A stretch of 64,000 nucleotides of DNA from Mesonia sediminis (GTDB lineage Bacteria; Bacteroidota; Bacteroidia; Flavobacteriales; Flavobacteriaceae): contig NZ_JBHULZ010000026.1 in assembly GCF_042684705.1 (NCBI RefSeq), forward strand, positions 238,285 through 302,284, written 5' to 3'. Position numbers and translations under genes: made by a program. Positions 15,071 through 24,420 of the stretch are shown one piece after another (position 1 is the stretch's first letter; the number at the start of each line of letters is the position of its first letter). Below the pieces are notes generated by a model. The model was not told the DNA's origin and ran no database searches. It saw only the letters and a list, made by a program, of their open reading frames with translations.

Positions 15071-16792
15071 ATGGATGCAATTAAACAAAAAGCACAAGTG
15101 TGGCTAAATAGCCCATTTGATCAAAATACAAAGCAACAAGTACAAGCTTTAATAAATGAAAACCCAGAAGAACTTAAAGACGCATTTTATAAAGATTTAG
15201 CCTTTGGTACAGGAGGTATGCGCGGTATTATGGGGCCAGGTACCAATCGGATAAATCGGTATACGCTGGGAAAAAACACCCAAGGAATAGCAGCCTATTT
15301 AAAAAAAACCTTCCCTAATGAGGCCTTAAAAGTTGCGATTGCCTATGACTGTCGGCACAACAGCCAAAGTCTAGCACAAACAGTTGCCGATGTTTTTTCG
15401 GGTAATGGTATTGAGGTTTATTTATTTGAAGATTTAAGACCTACACCCGAACTTTCTTTTACCGTAAAGCATTTAAAGTGCCATTGTGGTATTGTATTAA
15501 CTGCAAGTCATAATCCGCCTGAATACAATGGCTATAAGGTATATTGGCAAGATGGCGGTCAACTGGTTCCCCCGCAGGATCAAGAAATTATCGCCGAAAT
15601 TAATCAACTTACCTACGACCAGATTGTTTTTGAACCAAAGCCCGAATTGATTCAAAATATAGGTAAAAACCTTGATGAAGCCTACATCAATACGGTGCTA
15701 GAAAAAGTAACTTTTAATACCCCAACTAAAGCTAAAAAAGAATTAAGTATTGTTTTCACTAGTTTACACGGTACTTCAATTACCCTTATACCAGAAGTTT
15801 TAAAACGCGCAGGCTATGAAAATTTACATATTGTAGAGGCTCAAGCAACTCCCAATGGCGATTTCCCTACTGTAAAATCTCCCAACCCAGAGGAACCAGA
15901 GGCACTAGAGATGGCACTAGAATTGGCCGAGGAAGTTAATGCAGATATCGTAATTGGTACAGATCCAGATAGTGACCGCCTAGGAGTTGGAATTCGAGAT
16001 AAGACAGGAAAAATGATCTTGTTAAACGGTAACCAAAGCATGGTGCTAATGACCGATTTTCTTTTAAAACAACACACTCAGCAACACGAGTTAATTGGAA
16101 ATGAATTTATTGCCTCTACCATTGTTTCTACTCCGCTTATGCAGAAACTAGCTGAACATTACCAAGTGGAATGTAAAGTTGGTTTAACCGGATTCAAGTG
16201 GATTGCCAAAATGATTAAAGATTTCCCTGAACAGAAATTTATTGGTGGTGGCGAAGAGAGTTTTGGCTATATGGTAGGCGACTTTGTTCGAGATAAAGAC
16301 GCGGTGAGCGCCACCTTATTAATGTGCGAAATGGCTGCTCTGGCCAAGCATAAAAACAAAAGTATTTACGAGCAATTGATAAGTCTCTATACAACACACG
16401 GTTTGTATCAAGAACACTTGGTATCGCTTGTTAAAAAAGGAATTACGGGTGCTCAAGAAATCAAACAAATGATGGAGGATTTGCGCGCCAATCCGCCAAA
16501 AGAAATTAATGGAGTCAATGTAATTCGCCTCGAAGACTATTCTACCTCATTAGCATTAGACCTAAGTCAAAATAAAAAGAGCATTTTAGACATTCCTAAA
16601 AGTAACGTTTTGATTTTCTATTTAGAAGACGGAACAAAAATTGCGGCTAGACCTAGCGGAACAGAACCAAAAATAAAGTTCTACATTAGCGTACAAACTC
16701 CTTTGGCCGATGCAGATAAATATAATCAGCAAAAAGAAATTTTGACGCAGAAAATAGCCCAAGCCCTAACCTATTTTAGACTTAACGATTAA
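15071..16792 (+). CDS. Phosphoglucomutase/phosphomannomutase
   Basis: It interconverts hexose 1- and 6-phosphates through a phosphoserine. Its 573 residues are normal for the phosphoglucomutase-2-like branch. Visible sites are the catalytic Ser146 in TASHNPPEYNGY, the metal-binding DPDSDRLG, the sugar-recognition GGGEESFGYM and the C-terminal phosphate-binding RPSGTEPKIKF. It supplies sugar 1-phosphates for nucleotide sugars of lipopolysaccharide and polysaccharide. The ABC exporter starts 8 bp downstream, so they share a transcript. Confidence 0.95.
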   Translation: MDAIKQKAQVWLNSPFDQNTKQQVQALINENPEELKDAFYKDLAFGTGGMRGIMGPGTNRINRYTLGKNTQGIAAYLKKTFPNEALKVAIAYDCRHNSQSLAQTVADVFSGNGIEVYLFEDLRPTPELSFTVKHLKCHCGIVLTASHNPPEYNGYKVYWQDGGQLVPPQDQEIIAEINQLTYDQIVFEPKPELIQNIGKNLDEAYINTVLEKVTFNTPTKAKKELSIVFTSLHGTSITLIPEVLKRAGYENLHIVEAQATPNGDFPTVKSPNPEEPEALEMALELAEEVNADIVIGTDPDSDRLGVGIRDKTGKMILLNGNQSMVLMTDFLLKQHTQQHELIGNEFIASTIVSTPLMQKLAEHYQVECKVGLTGFKWIAKMIKDFPEQKFIGGGEESFGYMVGDFVRDKDAVSATLLMCEMAALAKHKNKSIYEQLISLYTTHGLYQEHLVSLVKKGITGAQEIKQMMEDLRANPPKEINGVNVIRLEDYSTSLALDLSQNKKSILDIPKSNVLIFYLEDGTKIAARPSGTEPKIKFYISVQTPLADADKYNQQKEILTQKIAQALTYFRLND

Positions 16793-16800
16793 GTATTGTA

Positions 16801-18627
16801 ATGAATTATATTAAAAAGATTTTTCCCTTTGTGCTCCCCTATAAAAAATATGCTTTTTTAAATGTTATAAGCAATATTTTTTATGCGCTGTTTAGCACTC
16901 TTTCTATGATATCACTTATCCCTATGTTAAAAGTGATGTTCTCTAATGCAGAGCGGGTAACCAATGAGCCAGAGTATAAAGGTTTAATGCATATTTCAGA
17001 TTATTTCGAGAATTATTCCAACTACTTCATAACCACCTACACTGCACAAAATGGTGGGGTGGCTACGTTAACGGTATTGGTTATTCTCATTATTAGCCTG
17101 TTTTTACTTAAAAATCTTTTTAATTATGCCGGTTTATATTTCATCGCCTTTTTGCGCAACGGCGTTTTACGGGATTTACAAAACAAACTTTACCATAAAA
17201 TTGTAGCTATGCCCGTAGCTTTTTATAGCGAAAAAAGAAAAGGAGATACCATTGCAAGAATGACCTCAGATGTTGAAGAAGTGCAACGTAGCTTTTTATC
17301 TATGCTTGAATTGGTGGTAAAAGAGCCGTTAACCATTTTATTTACAATTATCGGTATGTTAGCGCTTAGCCCACAACTTACCCTATTTGTTTTTATCTTT
17401 ATTCCTCTTTCAGGCTATATTATTTCGTTAATCGGAAAGCAACTGAAGAAAAAATCAGATGATGTACAACGTGAGCGTGGGCAAGTTTTATCTAATTTAG
17501 AAGAAACCCTTTCTGGACTAAAAATCATCAAAGCCTTTAATGCTGAGGAGCGATTTGGTAACAAATTTGAAAATACCACCAACAGGCTATACAATTTTTC
17601 AAATAGTCTCATGCACAGACAAAATCTTGCCTCACCAACCAGTGAGTTTTTAGGTATTATTGTTATTGCCATTTTACTTTGGTATGGCGGAAAAATGGTG
17701 ATTATAGATGGTAATTTAGACGGGGCAACCTTTATAACCTATATGGGGCTGGCATACAATATTTTAACTCCTGCCAAAGCCATTAGCAAAGCATCGTATG
17801 CGGTTAAAAGAGGTAATGCTGCTGCAGATCGGGTTTTGGAAATTATTGAAAATGATACAATTTTAAAAGATCAACCCAATAGTCTTAAAAAAGACAGTTT
17901 TGATCAAGGTATTCAAATCAACAACCTATCTTTTGGTTATGATAAAAAACAAGTACTCAAAAATTTTAATCTCGAGGTACAGAAAGGTAAAACAGTAGCC
18001 TTAGTGGGTCAATCTGGAAGTGGCAAAAGCACCATAGCCAATTTAATCACTCGTTTTTATGATATTGATCAAGGTGAAATTCTAGTTGATGGAGTGAATA
18101 TTAAAAATATTCAAAAGAAGAGCTTACGCGGATTAATGGGAATGGTAACCCAAGACTCCATTTTATTTAATGATAGTATTTACAACAATATTACATTAGG
18201 CAAACCTGATGCCAGTGAAGAGGAAGTTATTGCCGCTTTAAAAATTGCCAATGCTTGGGAATTTGTTTCTGATCTACCAGAAGGCATTCATACCAATATT
18301 GGTGACGCTGGAGGTAAACTAAGCGGAGGCCAAAAACAACGACTTTCTATTGCTAGGGCAGTACTTAAAAATCCGCCAATAATGATTTTAGACGAAGCCA
18401 CATCTGCCCTAGACACCGAGAGCGAACAGTTGGTACAAAGAGCCCTAGAAAATATGATGCTAAATCGCACCTCAATTGTAATTGCACACCGTCTTTCTAC
18501 CATTCAAAATGCCGATTTAATTGTGGTTATGAAACAAGGCGAGATTGTAGAGCAAGGTAAACACCAAGATTTATTAGCTGCTCAAGGAGTTTATAAAAAT
18601 TTAGTCGAAATGCAATCTTTTGAATAA
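16801..18627 (+). CDS. MsbA-like ABC exporter (fused permease and ATPase)
   Basis: A 608-residue half-transporter: six membrane helices in residues 1-325 (ABC type 1 exporter fold) and an ATPase domain from about 370. The ATPase shows Walker A GQSGSGKST, signature LSGGQKQR, Walker B IMILDEATSALD and the H-loop IAHRLST. By length and order it belongs with the lipid A flippase MsbA and related multidrug or lipid exporters, working as a homodimer in the inner membrane. The exact substrate is not provable. It stands between phosphoglucomutase (8 bp) and the ECF sigma factor (3 bp). Confidence 0.92.
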   Translation: MNYIKKIFPFVLPYKKYAFLNVISNIFYALFSTLSMISLIPMLKVMFSNAERVTNEPEYKGLMHISDYFENYSNYFITTYTAQNGGVATLTVLVILIISLFLLKNLFNYAGLYFIAFLRNGVLRDLQNKLYHKIVAMPVAFYSEKRKGDTIARMTSDVEEVQRSFLSMLELVVKEPLTILFTIIGMLALSPQLTLFVFIFIPLSGYIISLIGKQLKKKSDDVQRERGQVLSNLEETLSGLKIIKAFNAEERFGNKFENTTNRLYNFSNSLMHRQNLASPTSEFLGIIVIAILLWYGGKMVIIDGNLDGATFITYMGLAYNILTPAKAISKASYAVKRGNAAADRVLEIIENDTILKDQPNSLKKDSFDQGIQINNLSFGYDKKQVLKNFNLEVQKGKTVALVGQSGSGKSTIANLITRFYDIDQGEILVDGVNIKNIQKKSLRGLMGMVTQDSILFNDSIYNNITLGKPDASEEEVIAALKIANAWEFVSDLPEGIHTNIGDAGGKLSGGQKQRLSIARAVLKNPPIMILDEATSALDTESEQLVQRALENMMLNRTSIVIAHRLSTIQNADLIVVMKQGEIVEQGKHQDLLAAQGVYKNLVEMQSFE

Positions 18628-18630
18628 GCC

Positions 18631-19200
18631 ATGCTAACACCAGAGGAAAGCCATATTGTTAAAGCACTCAAAGCTTCTCGTGCAGAGGCTGAGCAAGCTT
18701 TTAAACAGTTGGTAGACCTTTATAAAGAACCGCTTTACTGGCACGTCCGGCATATGGTTAAGAATCATGATGATGCGCACGATGTCTTGCAGAATACTTT
18801 TGTAAAAGTATATCGATACATTCATAATTTTAAAGGTGATAGCAAACTTTATAGTTGGATGTATCGTATTGCCACTAATGAGGCCATTACTTTTTTAAAC
18901 AAAAAAGCAAAACGCCTAAATATCTCCAGTCAAGAACTACAAGAAGAGCTTATAGAGAACTTAAAAGCTGATATTTACTTCGATGGTGATGAAATTCAAT
19001 TGGAATTGCAAAAAGCGGTTAACAATTTACCTGAAAAGCAACAACAAGTATTTATTATGCATTACTTCGAAGGTTTAAAATACAAAGAAATCGCAGAAAT
19101 ATTAGAGGTAAGTGAAGGGGCTCTAAAGTCAAATTATCACCATGCCGTTCAAAAAATAAAAGAATTTTTAGCGCGCAATCAAACCTTTAATACACATTAA
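18631..19200 (+). CDS. ECF-type RNA polymerase sigma factor
   Basis: A 189-residue sigma-70 family protein with only regions 2 and 4. Region 2 is seen in DAHDVLQNTFVKVYRYI and LYSWMYRIATNEAITFLNKK. Region 4 is in LPEKQQQVFIMHYFEGLKY followed by the helix-turn-helix EIAEILEVSEGALKSNYHHA. It starts 3 bp after the ABC exporter stop and is followed by a membrane-anchored putative anti-sigma factor and a periplasmic Spy-like protein, a standard envelope-stress module of Flavobacteriaceae. I see no separate promoter directly before it, so it would be transcribed with the exporter. Confidence 0.94.
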   Translation: MLTPEESHIVKALKASRAEAEQAFKQLVDLYKEPLYWHVRHMVKNHDDAHDVLQNTFVKVYRYIHNFKGDSKLYSWMYRIATNEAITFLNKKAKRLNISSQELQEELIENLKADIYFDGDEIQLELQKAVNNLPEKQQQVFIMHYFEGLKYKEIAEILEVSEGALKSNYHHAVQKIKEFLARNQTFNTH

Positions 19201-19214
19201 AGTCTAAAAACTAA

Positions 19215-19733
19215 ATGGATACCTCAAAAAATAAACATAAGGCTGCTGGTTTCAAAGTTCCTAAAAATTACTTTGAAGATTTTCATGTTGCTTTTCCTGA
19301 TAAATCTTTTACAGAGGAGCAAGAATTGCATGCATCCCTAAACTCAGGTGAAGCATATAAAACGCCAGGATACAAAACACCAGCCTTGTATTTTGAAAAC
19401 CTCACTATAGATTTACCAGATACTCATAAGAAATCGGTAATTCTTCTTAGTGTGCGAAAGACTTTACCTTATGTTGCTGTGGCAGCTGCATTAGCTATAG
19501 TCTTTCTAGTCAATTCAAATTGGTTTTCAAGAGGAGATTATAGGTCGCAAATAGATCCGTTAGCCCTTGAATCCTATTTAGAAAAATCTTTATTTGAATC
19601 TGATTTTAATGAAGATTTAGAAACTATATATCCCGATGTAAATCGGTCAATAGAAAATATCAGTATTTCTGAACAAACAATTCTCAACTACGTTGATGAA
19701 AACCAAGAATTTTTAAGCTATTTAGAACCATGA
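19215..19733 (+). CDS. Putative anti-sigma factor with duplicated cytoplasmic motif and one membrane helix
   Basis: A 172-residue protein that I recognise only by context and layout. The N-terminal half holds two copies of a short motif, GFKVPKNYFEDF (about 13-24) and GYKTPALYFENL (about 53-64), each followed by a Pro-Asp. A single membrane helix at about 83-100 leads to a C-terminal acidic part that would be periplasmic. Position directly between an ECF sigma gene and a periplasmic protein gene, with a 4-bp overlap to the latter, supports a membrane anti-sigma role with the repeated motif as candidate sigma-binding segment. That role is inference. Confidence 0.7.
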   Translation: MDTSKNKHKAAGFKVPKNYFEDFHVAFPDKSFTEEQELHASLNSGEAYKTPGYKTPALYFENLTIDLPDTHKKSVILLSVRKTLPYVAVAAALAIVFLVNSNWFSRGDYRSQIDPLALESYLEKSLFESDFNEDLETIYPDVNRSIENISISEQTILNYVDENQEFLSYLEP

Positions 19734-20161
19734 AAAAACTCATTTTCTGTATTGTTTTCGTTATGTTTTCTGCCTCCTTGGTCTGGAGTCAAGATAATTC
19801 TGAAGAGAAAAAAATAGAATCGCTTAAAGTAGCCTTTATCACAGAAGAATTAAATTTAAACAGTCAAGAAGCTGAAAAGTTTTGGCCGATTTATCGTAAA
19901 TATGAAGCCAAAAACGATAAACTTTATGACGAAAAATGGTGCGCCGTTAAAAATGGACTTGATTTAATCGATGAGATAGACGAAGCCACCGCTAGCGCTT
20001 TATTAGACGAATATATTGATTTAAAAATGCAAAGTGCACAATTAAAGGAAGATTTTGTCAATGAATTGAAAGGCGTAATACCATCCAAAAAGATTTTACA
20101 TTTAAAAAAAGCCGAGCGAGATTTTCACCGTGATTTATTGAAAAAGTTAAAAAACAAATAA
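19730..20161 (+). CDS. Periplasmic Spy-like sensor of the ECF sigma system
   Basis: The 143-residue protein has a signal peptide (cleavage near VWSQ, residue 21) and a highly charged, all-helical mature part. It contains ITEELNLNSQEAEKFWPIYRKYE, a pattern like the LTxxQ-type helices of CpxP/Spy periplasmic chaperones. Homologues in Flavobacteriaceae occur after ECF sigma genes and are commonly called sensors of the ECF sigma factor. It overlaps the putative anti-sigma gene by 4 bp and probably reports envelope damage to it. Confidence 0.8.
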   Translation: MKKLIFCIVFVMFSASLVWSQDNSEEKKIESLKVAFITEELNLNSQEAEKFWPIYRKYEAKNDKLYDEKWCAVKNGLDLIDEIDEATASALLDEYIDLKMQSAQLKEDFVNELKGVIPSKKILHLKKAERDFHRDLLKKLKNK

Positions 20162-20165
20162 TTCA

Positions 20166-21230
20166 TTAATCCATCGATTCTTCTAGAAAAACAATTTTCT
20201 TTATTCCACCTTTTCCGGCGGCGTATGCGGTATACTCATTCAAAAATGATAGCGTGTAAAAGCCTTCATCGCTTAGTTGTTTCCACGTTTTACCGAAATC
20301 ACTAGAATAAGCAATTCCTGTAAAACCTACCGCCACCATTTCTTGTCCGCCAGAGTTTGGAATAAACTTAATGCAACTTTTATATCCCGGTAAAGCCTGA
20401 TCACTTATAACCTGCCAACTTTTACCTCCATCAAAAGTAATTGCTTTGTTATTATGCATTTGATTTGGTTGCGTATAATCCCCACCAACGATTACGCCTA
20501 AATCTTCATTGTAAAAATCTACGCTATAAATTCCCTGGGTGGCTTTTCCCGAGACTATAGGTGTGTCATAAGCCTTCCACGTTGCTCCCTTATCGTTGGT
20601 AAAATAAACCCTCGCCGCAGCCCCTCCGGTAACTACCCAAGCTTTATTTCCTTTAATATGAATATTGGTGTTGCTTGCTGCAAAACCAGCTTCGCCCGGT
20701 ATATAAAAAGGCAATTCACTGCATTGAACAGGATTCCAAAAGTCACCCCCGTCTCGGGTAATTAAAAGCCGTAAGCAATTATCAACAGGATCTCCAAGGG
20801 CAAGCCCCTCTTGATCATTCCAAAAAGCTAATGCATTATAAAAAATTCCTGCTGTACTATCTTGGTGTACTAACCTACGCTTACCAAAAAAATTTACTTT
20901 ATATAATAGAGCTGGGTTACCAGCACTTAAAATAAAATCGGCTTGACCGGTATGGGCAATGGCTCTAAATTCTGGCGGGTTACCATTAAATTCTACTCCT
21001 CCAATATATGCAATCGAATGGTCTGCCGTGTTTAAATATCCAAATTCTCCCTTATCACAACCATAAAAAATATGTTGATCATTCACATTCAATGCGCGAA
21101 TACTAATATCGCGATCTAAAACCGATTCAATTTTCACCTTCGTATAAACATGTGGTCTCTGTTGATTTTGAGAAACTTTCACGCATGAAAAACATAATAA
21201 TGCCATTAAACAGAGGGAGATATACTTCAT
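20166..21230 (-). CDS. YCF48/BNR-like beta-propeller lipoprotein
   Basis: The 354-residue protein has a lipoprotein signal (lipobox LCFSC, acylated Cys at residue 16), placing it in a membrane facing the periplasm or surface. The rest contains BNR/sialidase-type repeats with Asp-box-like turns, such as ITRDGGDFWNPV, TNDKGATWKAY, TFDGGKSWQVI and SDFGKTWKQL, forming a probable seven-bladed propeller. It resembles YCF48-like proteins (photosystem II assembly factor HCF136 family), which in non-photosynthetic Bacteroidota have no assigned substrate. It is convergent with the ECF operon, 4 bp apart. Confidence 0.85.
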   Translation of the reverse strand: MKYISLCLMALLCFSCVKVSQNQQRPHVYTKVKIESVLDRDISIRALNVNDQHIFYGCDKGEFGYLNTADHSIAYIGGVEFNGNPPEFRAIAHTGQADFILSAGNPALLYKVNFFGKRRLVHQDSTAGIFYNALAFWNDQEGLALGDPVDNCLRLLITRDGGDFWNPVQCSELPFYIPGEAGFAASNTNIHIKGNKAWVVTGGAAARVYFTNDKGATWKAYDTPIVSGKATQGIYSVDFYNEDLGVIVGGDYTQPNQMHNNKAITFDGGKSWQVISDQALPGYKSCIKFIPNSGGQEMVAVGFTGIAYSSDFGKTWKQLSDEGFYTLSFLNEYTAYAAGKGGIKKIVFLEESMD

Positions 21231-21247
21231 AACTTGGTATTTATATT

Positions 21248-21255
21248 CAAATATA
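21248..21255 (-). promoter_or_regulatory. TATATTTG -7 element of the YCF48-like gene
   Basis: Minus-strand TATATTTG lies 17 bp before the start at 21230. The divergent promoter for the methyltransferase is about 25 bp away. Confidence 0.5.
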
Positions 21256-21279
21256 AGATTATTCCCTTATAAAATTATG

Positions 21280-21287
21280 TAACTTTG
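21280..21287 (+). promoter_or_regulatory. TAACTTTG -7 element of the RsmB-like gene
   Basis: TAACTTTG is 18 bp upstream of the ATG at 21306, so the leader is very short. It overlaps an in-frame TTG at 21285, arguing that the ATG is the true start. Confidence 0.55.
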
Positions 21288-21305
21288 CAAGCTAAATTTC
21301 AATCT

Positions 21306-22517
21306 ATGAGATTACACAGAAATCTTGTTTTTGCCGTAGTAGACACCCTGAATTTGGTATTTAATGAAGGCAAATATGCAGATAAAGAACTGGCTAACAC
21401 ATTAAAAAGAGATAAGCGTTGGGGATCAAGAGACCGCAGTTTTATAGCCGAAACCGTTTACGACATTGTACGCTGGAAAAGACTTTATGCCGCAATTGCA
21501 GAAGTTAAAGAACCTTACAGCAGGCCTAATTTATTTAGGTTATTCGCGGTATGGGCAACCTTAAAAGGAATCGCTTTACCTGACTGGAAGCAACTAGAAG
21601 ACACCCCTACAAGACGAATCAAAGGTAAGTTCGACGAGCTCTCTCAAATTCGTGTTTATAGAGAGTCTATACCAGACTGGTTAGATCAAGTTGCGGTTCA
21701 AGAAATGGGCGAAGAAAAATGGTCTAAAGAAATTGCCTCGCTCAATAAAACTGCTCCAGTAGTTTTACGTACCAACAAGCTTAAGATAGATTCAAAAAAC
21801 CTTCGCGACCTTCTATTTCAAGAAGAAATTGAAGCTCGAAGCATTCAAAATTACCCCGATGCCTTGGTGCTTGAAGAAAGAACCAATGTCTTCAAAACCC
21901 AAGCTTTTAAAAATGGTTTCTTTGAGGTGCAAGATGCTTCTTCGCAATTGGTGGCTCCATTTTTGCAAGTTGAACCTGGTATGCGCGTAGTTGACACTTG
22001 TGCGGGAGCTGGCGGAAAATCTCTACATTTAGCAGCACTAATGGAAAATAAAGGCCAGATTATTGCGCTAGATATTTACGGTAATAAATTAAAAGAATTA
22101 AAACGAAGAGCTAAACGAGCCGGTGCTCACAACATTGAAACCAGAACTATTGAAAACAATAAGGTTATCAAAAAACTGCACCAAAAAGCCGATCGTGTTT
22201 TGATTGATGCTCCTTGTAGTGGCTTAGGTGTACTAAGCCGGAATCCTGACACAAAATGGAAATTACAACCAGAGTTCCTAGATGAAATTAAATCCGTTCA
22301 ACGCGAAATATTAAATAATTATTCAAAAATAGTGAAGTCAGGAGGAAAATTGGTCTATGCAACCTGCTCTATACTCCCTTCCGAAAATCAGCAACAAGTC
22401 GAATTTTTCTTGAATTCTGAGGCAGGAAAAGACTTTACTCTAGAGGACCAAAAAATAATTTTAAGTTACGAATCCGGTTATGACGGATTTTATATGGCAC
22501 GTTTAATTAAAAAATAG
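21306..22517 (+). CDS. RsmB-like 16S rRNA (cytosine-C5) methyltransferase (NOL1/NOP2/Sun family)
   Basis: It transfers a methyl group from S-adenosylmethionine to C5 of cytosine in RNA, most likely 16S rRNA. The 403-residue protein has an N-terminal helical RNA-binding part and a C-terminal Rossmann methyltransferase with DTCAGAGGKSLHLA (SAM site), the catalytic-pair cysteines in DAPCSGLGVLSRNPD and YATCSILPSENQQQ. The start at 21306 is preferred because a TTG start at 21285 would sit within the promoter. The secreted nuclease gene follows after 2 bp and is therefore probably co-transcribed, which looks incidental. Confidence 0.92.
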   Translation: MRLHRNLVFAVVDTLNLVFNEGKYADKELANTLKRDKRWGSRDRSFIAETVYDIVRWKRLYAAIAEVKEPYSRPNLFRLFAVWATLKGIALPDWKQLEDTPTRRIKGKFDELSQIRVYRESIPDWLDQVAVQEMGEEKWSKEIASLNKTAPVVLRTNKLKIDSKNLRDLLFQEEIEARSIQNYPDALVLEERTNVFKTQAFKNGFFEVQDASSQLVAPFLQVEPGMRVVDTCAGAGGKSLHLAALMENKGQIIALDIYGNKLKELKRRAKRAGAHNIETRTIENNKVIKKLHQKADRVLIDAPCSGLGVLSRNPDTKWKLQPEFLDEIKSVQREILNNYSKIVKSGGKLVYATCSILPSENQQQVEFFLNSEAGKDFTLEDQKIILSYESGYDGFYMARLIKK

Positions 22518-22519
22518 AA

Positions 22520-24400
22520 ATGAAAAAACTTTTACTTCTTAGCTTTTTAGCAATCGGATTTTTGGTAAACGCACAAGCGCCTGCAGGATATTACAGCAGT
22601 ACTCAAGGCAAAACAGGCTTTGCACTAAAAACCGAATTAAGTCAAATTATTAGTAGCGGTCACAATGCGCAAAGTTATGGTGCACTTTGGACGGCTTACC
22701 AAACTTCGGATGTAGACACTTACTATGAAAACGATGGCAGTGTTTTAGATATCTACTCAGAAAACCCAAGCAGCACAGACCCCTATAATTTCGTATTTGG
22801 GTCAGACCAATGCGGGAATTACAGCGGTGAAAGTTCTTGTTATAACAGAGAGCATTTATTCCCGAAGAGTTGGTTTAATGACCAATCGCCAATGTATACA
22901 GACATTCACCATATCTACCCTACTGATGGTTACGTAAACGGGCAACGAGGAAATTTCCCTTTCGGGGAAGTAAATAACGCGAGTTGGACGTCGCAAAACG
23001 GATCAAAAAAAGGAAATAATACCTACAACCATCCCAATGCATACAACGGCACTGTTTTTGAACCTATTGACGAGTTTAAGGGTGATGTTGCAAGAGTTTG
23101 GTTTTATATGGCTACCCGTTATGAGAGTCAAATTGCAGGATGGGAAAACAACACCTCCCAAAGTGATGTAGCTTTAAATGGAACCTCAACTCAAGTTTTT
23201 GAAGATTGGGTATTGGCTATGCTTTTAGAATGGCACAATAACGATCCTGTTTCTCAAAAAGAAATAGATCGCAACAATGCCGCTTTCAACTTTCAGGGAA
23301 ACCGTAACCCATATATCGATAATCCTGCTTGGGTAAATCAAATCTGGAATCCGAATCCAGACAATCAAGCCCCTACCGCACCAACAAATTTAGCGGCAAG
23401 CAATATTACTTCAAATAGTGTAATACTAAACTGGACCGCTGCTACAGATAATGTTGGGGTAACCAGTTACCAAATTGAAGAAAACAATCAAATTGTTCAA
23501 ACTACAGCTAACACACAAGCTACCGTTACCAATTTGAATCCGCAAAGCACTTATAGTTTTATAGTTAAAGCTTTAGATGCATACGGCAACGTTTCTGCCG
23601 CAAGTAATGCTGTAAACGTTACCACACTGGATGCACCGGTTATCATCTTTAGTGAAGATTTTGAAGACTGCAATAATCTTAATTTTATAAGCGTTTCAGA
23701 ACAGAGCGCTCAAGATTGGGAGTGCCTTTCTCAATACGGCGAAAATAATTCAGGAGCTTACCAAATGAATGCCTATGCAAATGGTCAGCAATACCCAAGT
23801 CTTGATTGGTTGATCACAGATAGTCCTATAGACTTTAGTAATTTAAGTCAGGCTCAACTTAGCTTTTTTACTGCAGCAACTTTTGGAAATACGCCTTTGA
23901 ATTTAGTATATAGTACAGATTACACACCAGGAAGTACACCAAGTAATGCCACCTGGACGCCTGTACCTAACGTAAATATTCCTATGTTTAGTGGAAGCGG
24001 TAGTACGATTGAAGAGAATACTTTTAGTAATATCGATATACAAGGAATCGCAGGTAACGCTTACTTAGCTTTTAAATATGACACTACCAATGGTGAAGAT
24101 GCTACGCGTTGGACAGTAGATAGTTTTTCTATTACCGCTAAAGCAACCGCTGGTTTGTCAACTACAAGTTTAAAAGCGCAAATTTATCCCAACCCCAACT
24201 ATAATGGAGTGCTGTTTGTTGAGCTTAGCAATGCTCAAAGCTATGATTATGCTCTTTACGATTTAAATGGAAGGTTAATTATAAACAAACAAAACGCAAA
24301 TACCAGAAACATTAAGCTTCCTCAACTAGAAGCTGGTATCTATCTGTTTGAAATTAAAAGTCAGCAGCAACGCGTAATTAAAAAGCTAATTTTAAATTAA
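22520..24400 (+). CDS. Secreted endonuclease I with FN3 domain and type IX secretion tail
   Basis: The protein has 626 residues. A signal peptide (1-18) is followed by an endonuclease I domain at about 20-275 with the catalytic CYNREHLFPKSWF (His112) and DIHHIYPTDG (His130/131), similar to EndA/DNase I-type non-specific nucleases. A fibronectin type III domain spans about 285-370, then a beta-sandwich region with EDFEDCNNLNF at about 375-545. The last 75 residues (IYPNPN, YDLNGRLI, LEAGIYLFEI, KKLILN) are a type A C-terminal sorting signal of the type IX secretion system. It is thus exported across the outer membrane, probably to degrade extracellular DNA or RNA for nutrients. Confidence 0.93.
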   Translation: MKKLLLLSFLAIGFLVNAQAPAGYYSSTQGKTGFALKTELSQIISSGHNAQSYGALWTAYQTSDVDTYYENDGSVLDIYSENPSSTDPYNFVFGSDQCGNYSGESSCYNREHLFPKSWFNDQSPMYTDIHHIYPTDGYVNGQRGNFPFGEVNNASWTSQNGSKKGNNTYNHPNAYNGTVFEPIDEFKGDVARVWFYMATRYESQIAGWENNTSQSDVALNGTSTQVFEDWVLAMLLEWHNNDPVSQKEIDRNNAAFNFQGNRNPYIDNPAWVNQIWNPNPDNQAPTAPTNLAASNITSNSVILNWTAATDNVGVTSYQIEENNQIVQTTANTQATVTNLNPQSTYSFIVKALDAYGNVSAASNAVNVTTLDAPVIIFSEDFEDCNNLNFISVSEQSAQDWECLSQYGENNSGAYQMNAYANGQQYPSLDWLITDSPIDFSNLSQAQLSFFTAATFGNTPLNLVYSTDYTPGSTPSNATWTPVPNVNIPMFSGSGSTIEENTFSNIDIQGIAGNAYLAFKYDTTNGEDATRWTVDSFSITAKATAGLSTTSLKAQIYPNPNYNGVLFVELSNAQSYDYALYDLNGRLIINKQNANTRNIKLPQLEAGIYLFEIKSQQQRVIKKLILN

Positions 24401-24420
24401 TCCTTAAATTAATTGCACAA

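Noticed and set aside
21278..21300. TGTAAC before the RsmB-like gene as a third ECF promoter
   Set aside because: No CG(T/A)-type -10 follows at 16 bp, and the bases are already explained by TAACTTTG.
22520..24400. Endonuclease I as a toxin or defence nuclease
   Set aside because: It has a signal peptide and a type IX secretion tail, so it is an exported digestive nuclease. No immunity gene lies beside it.
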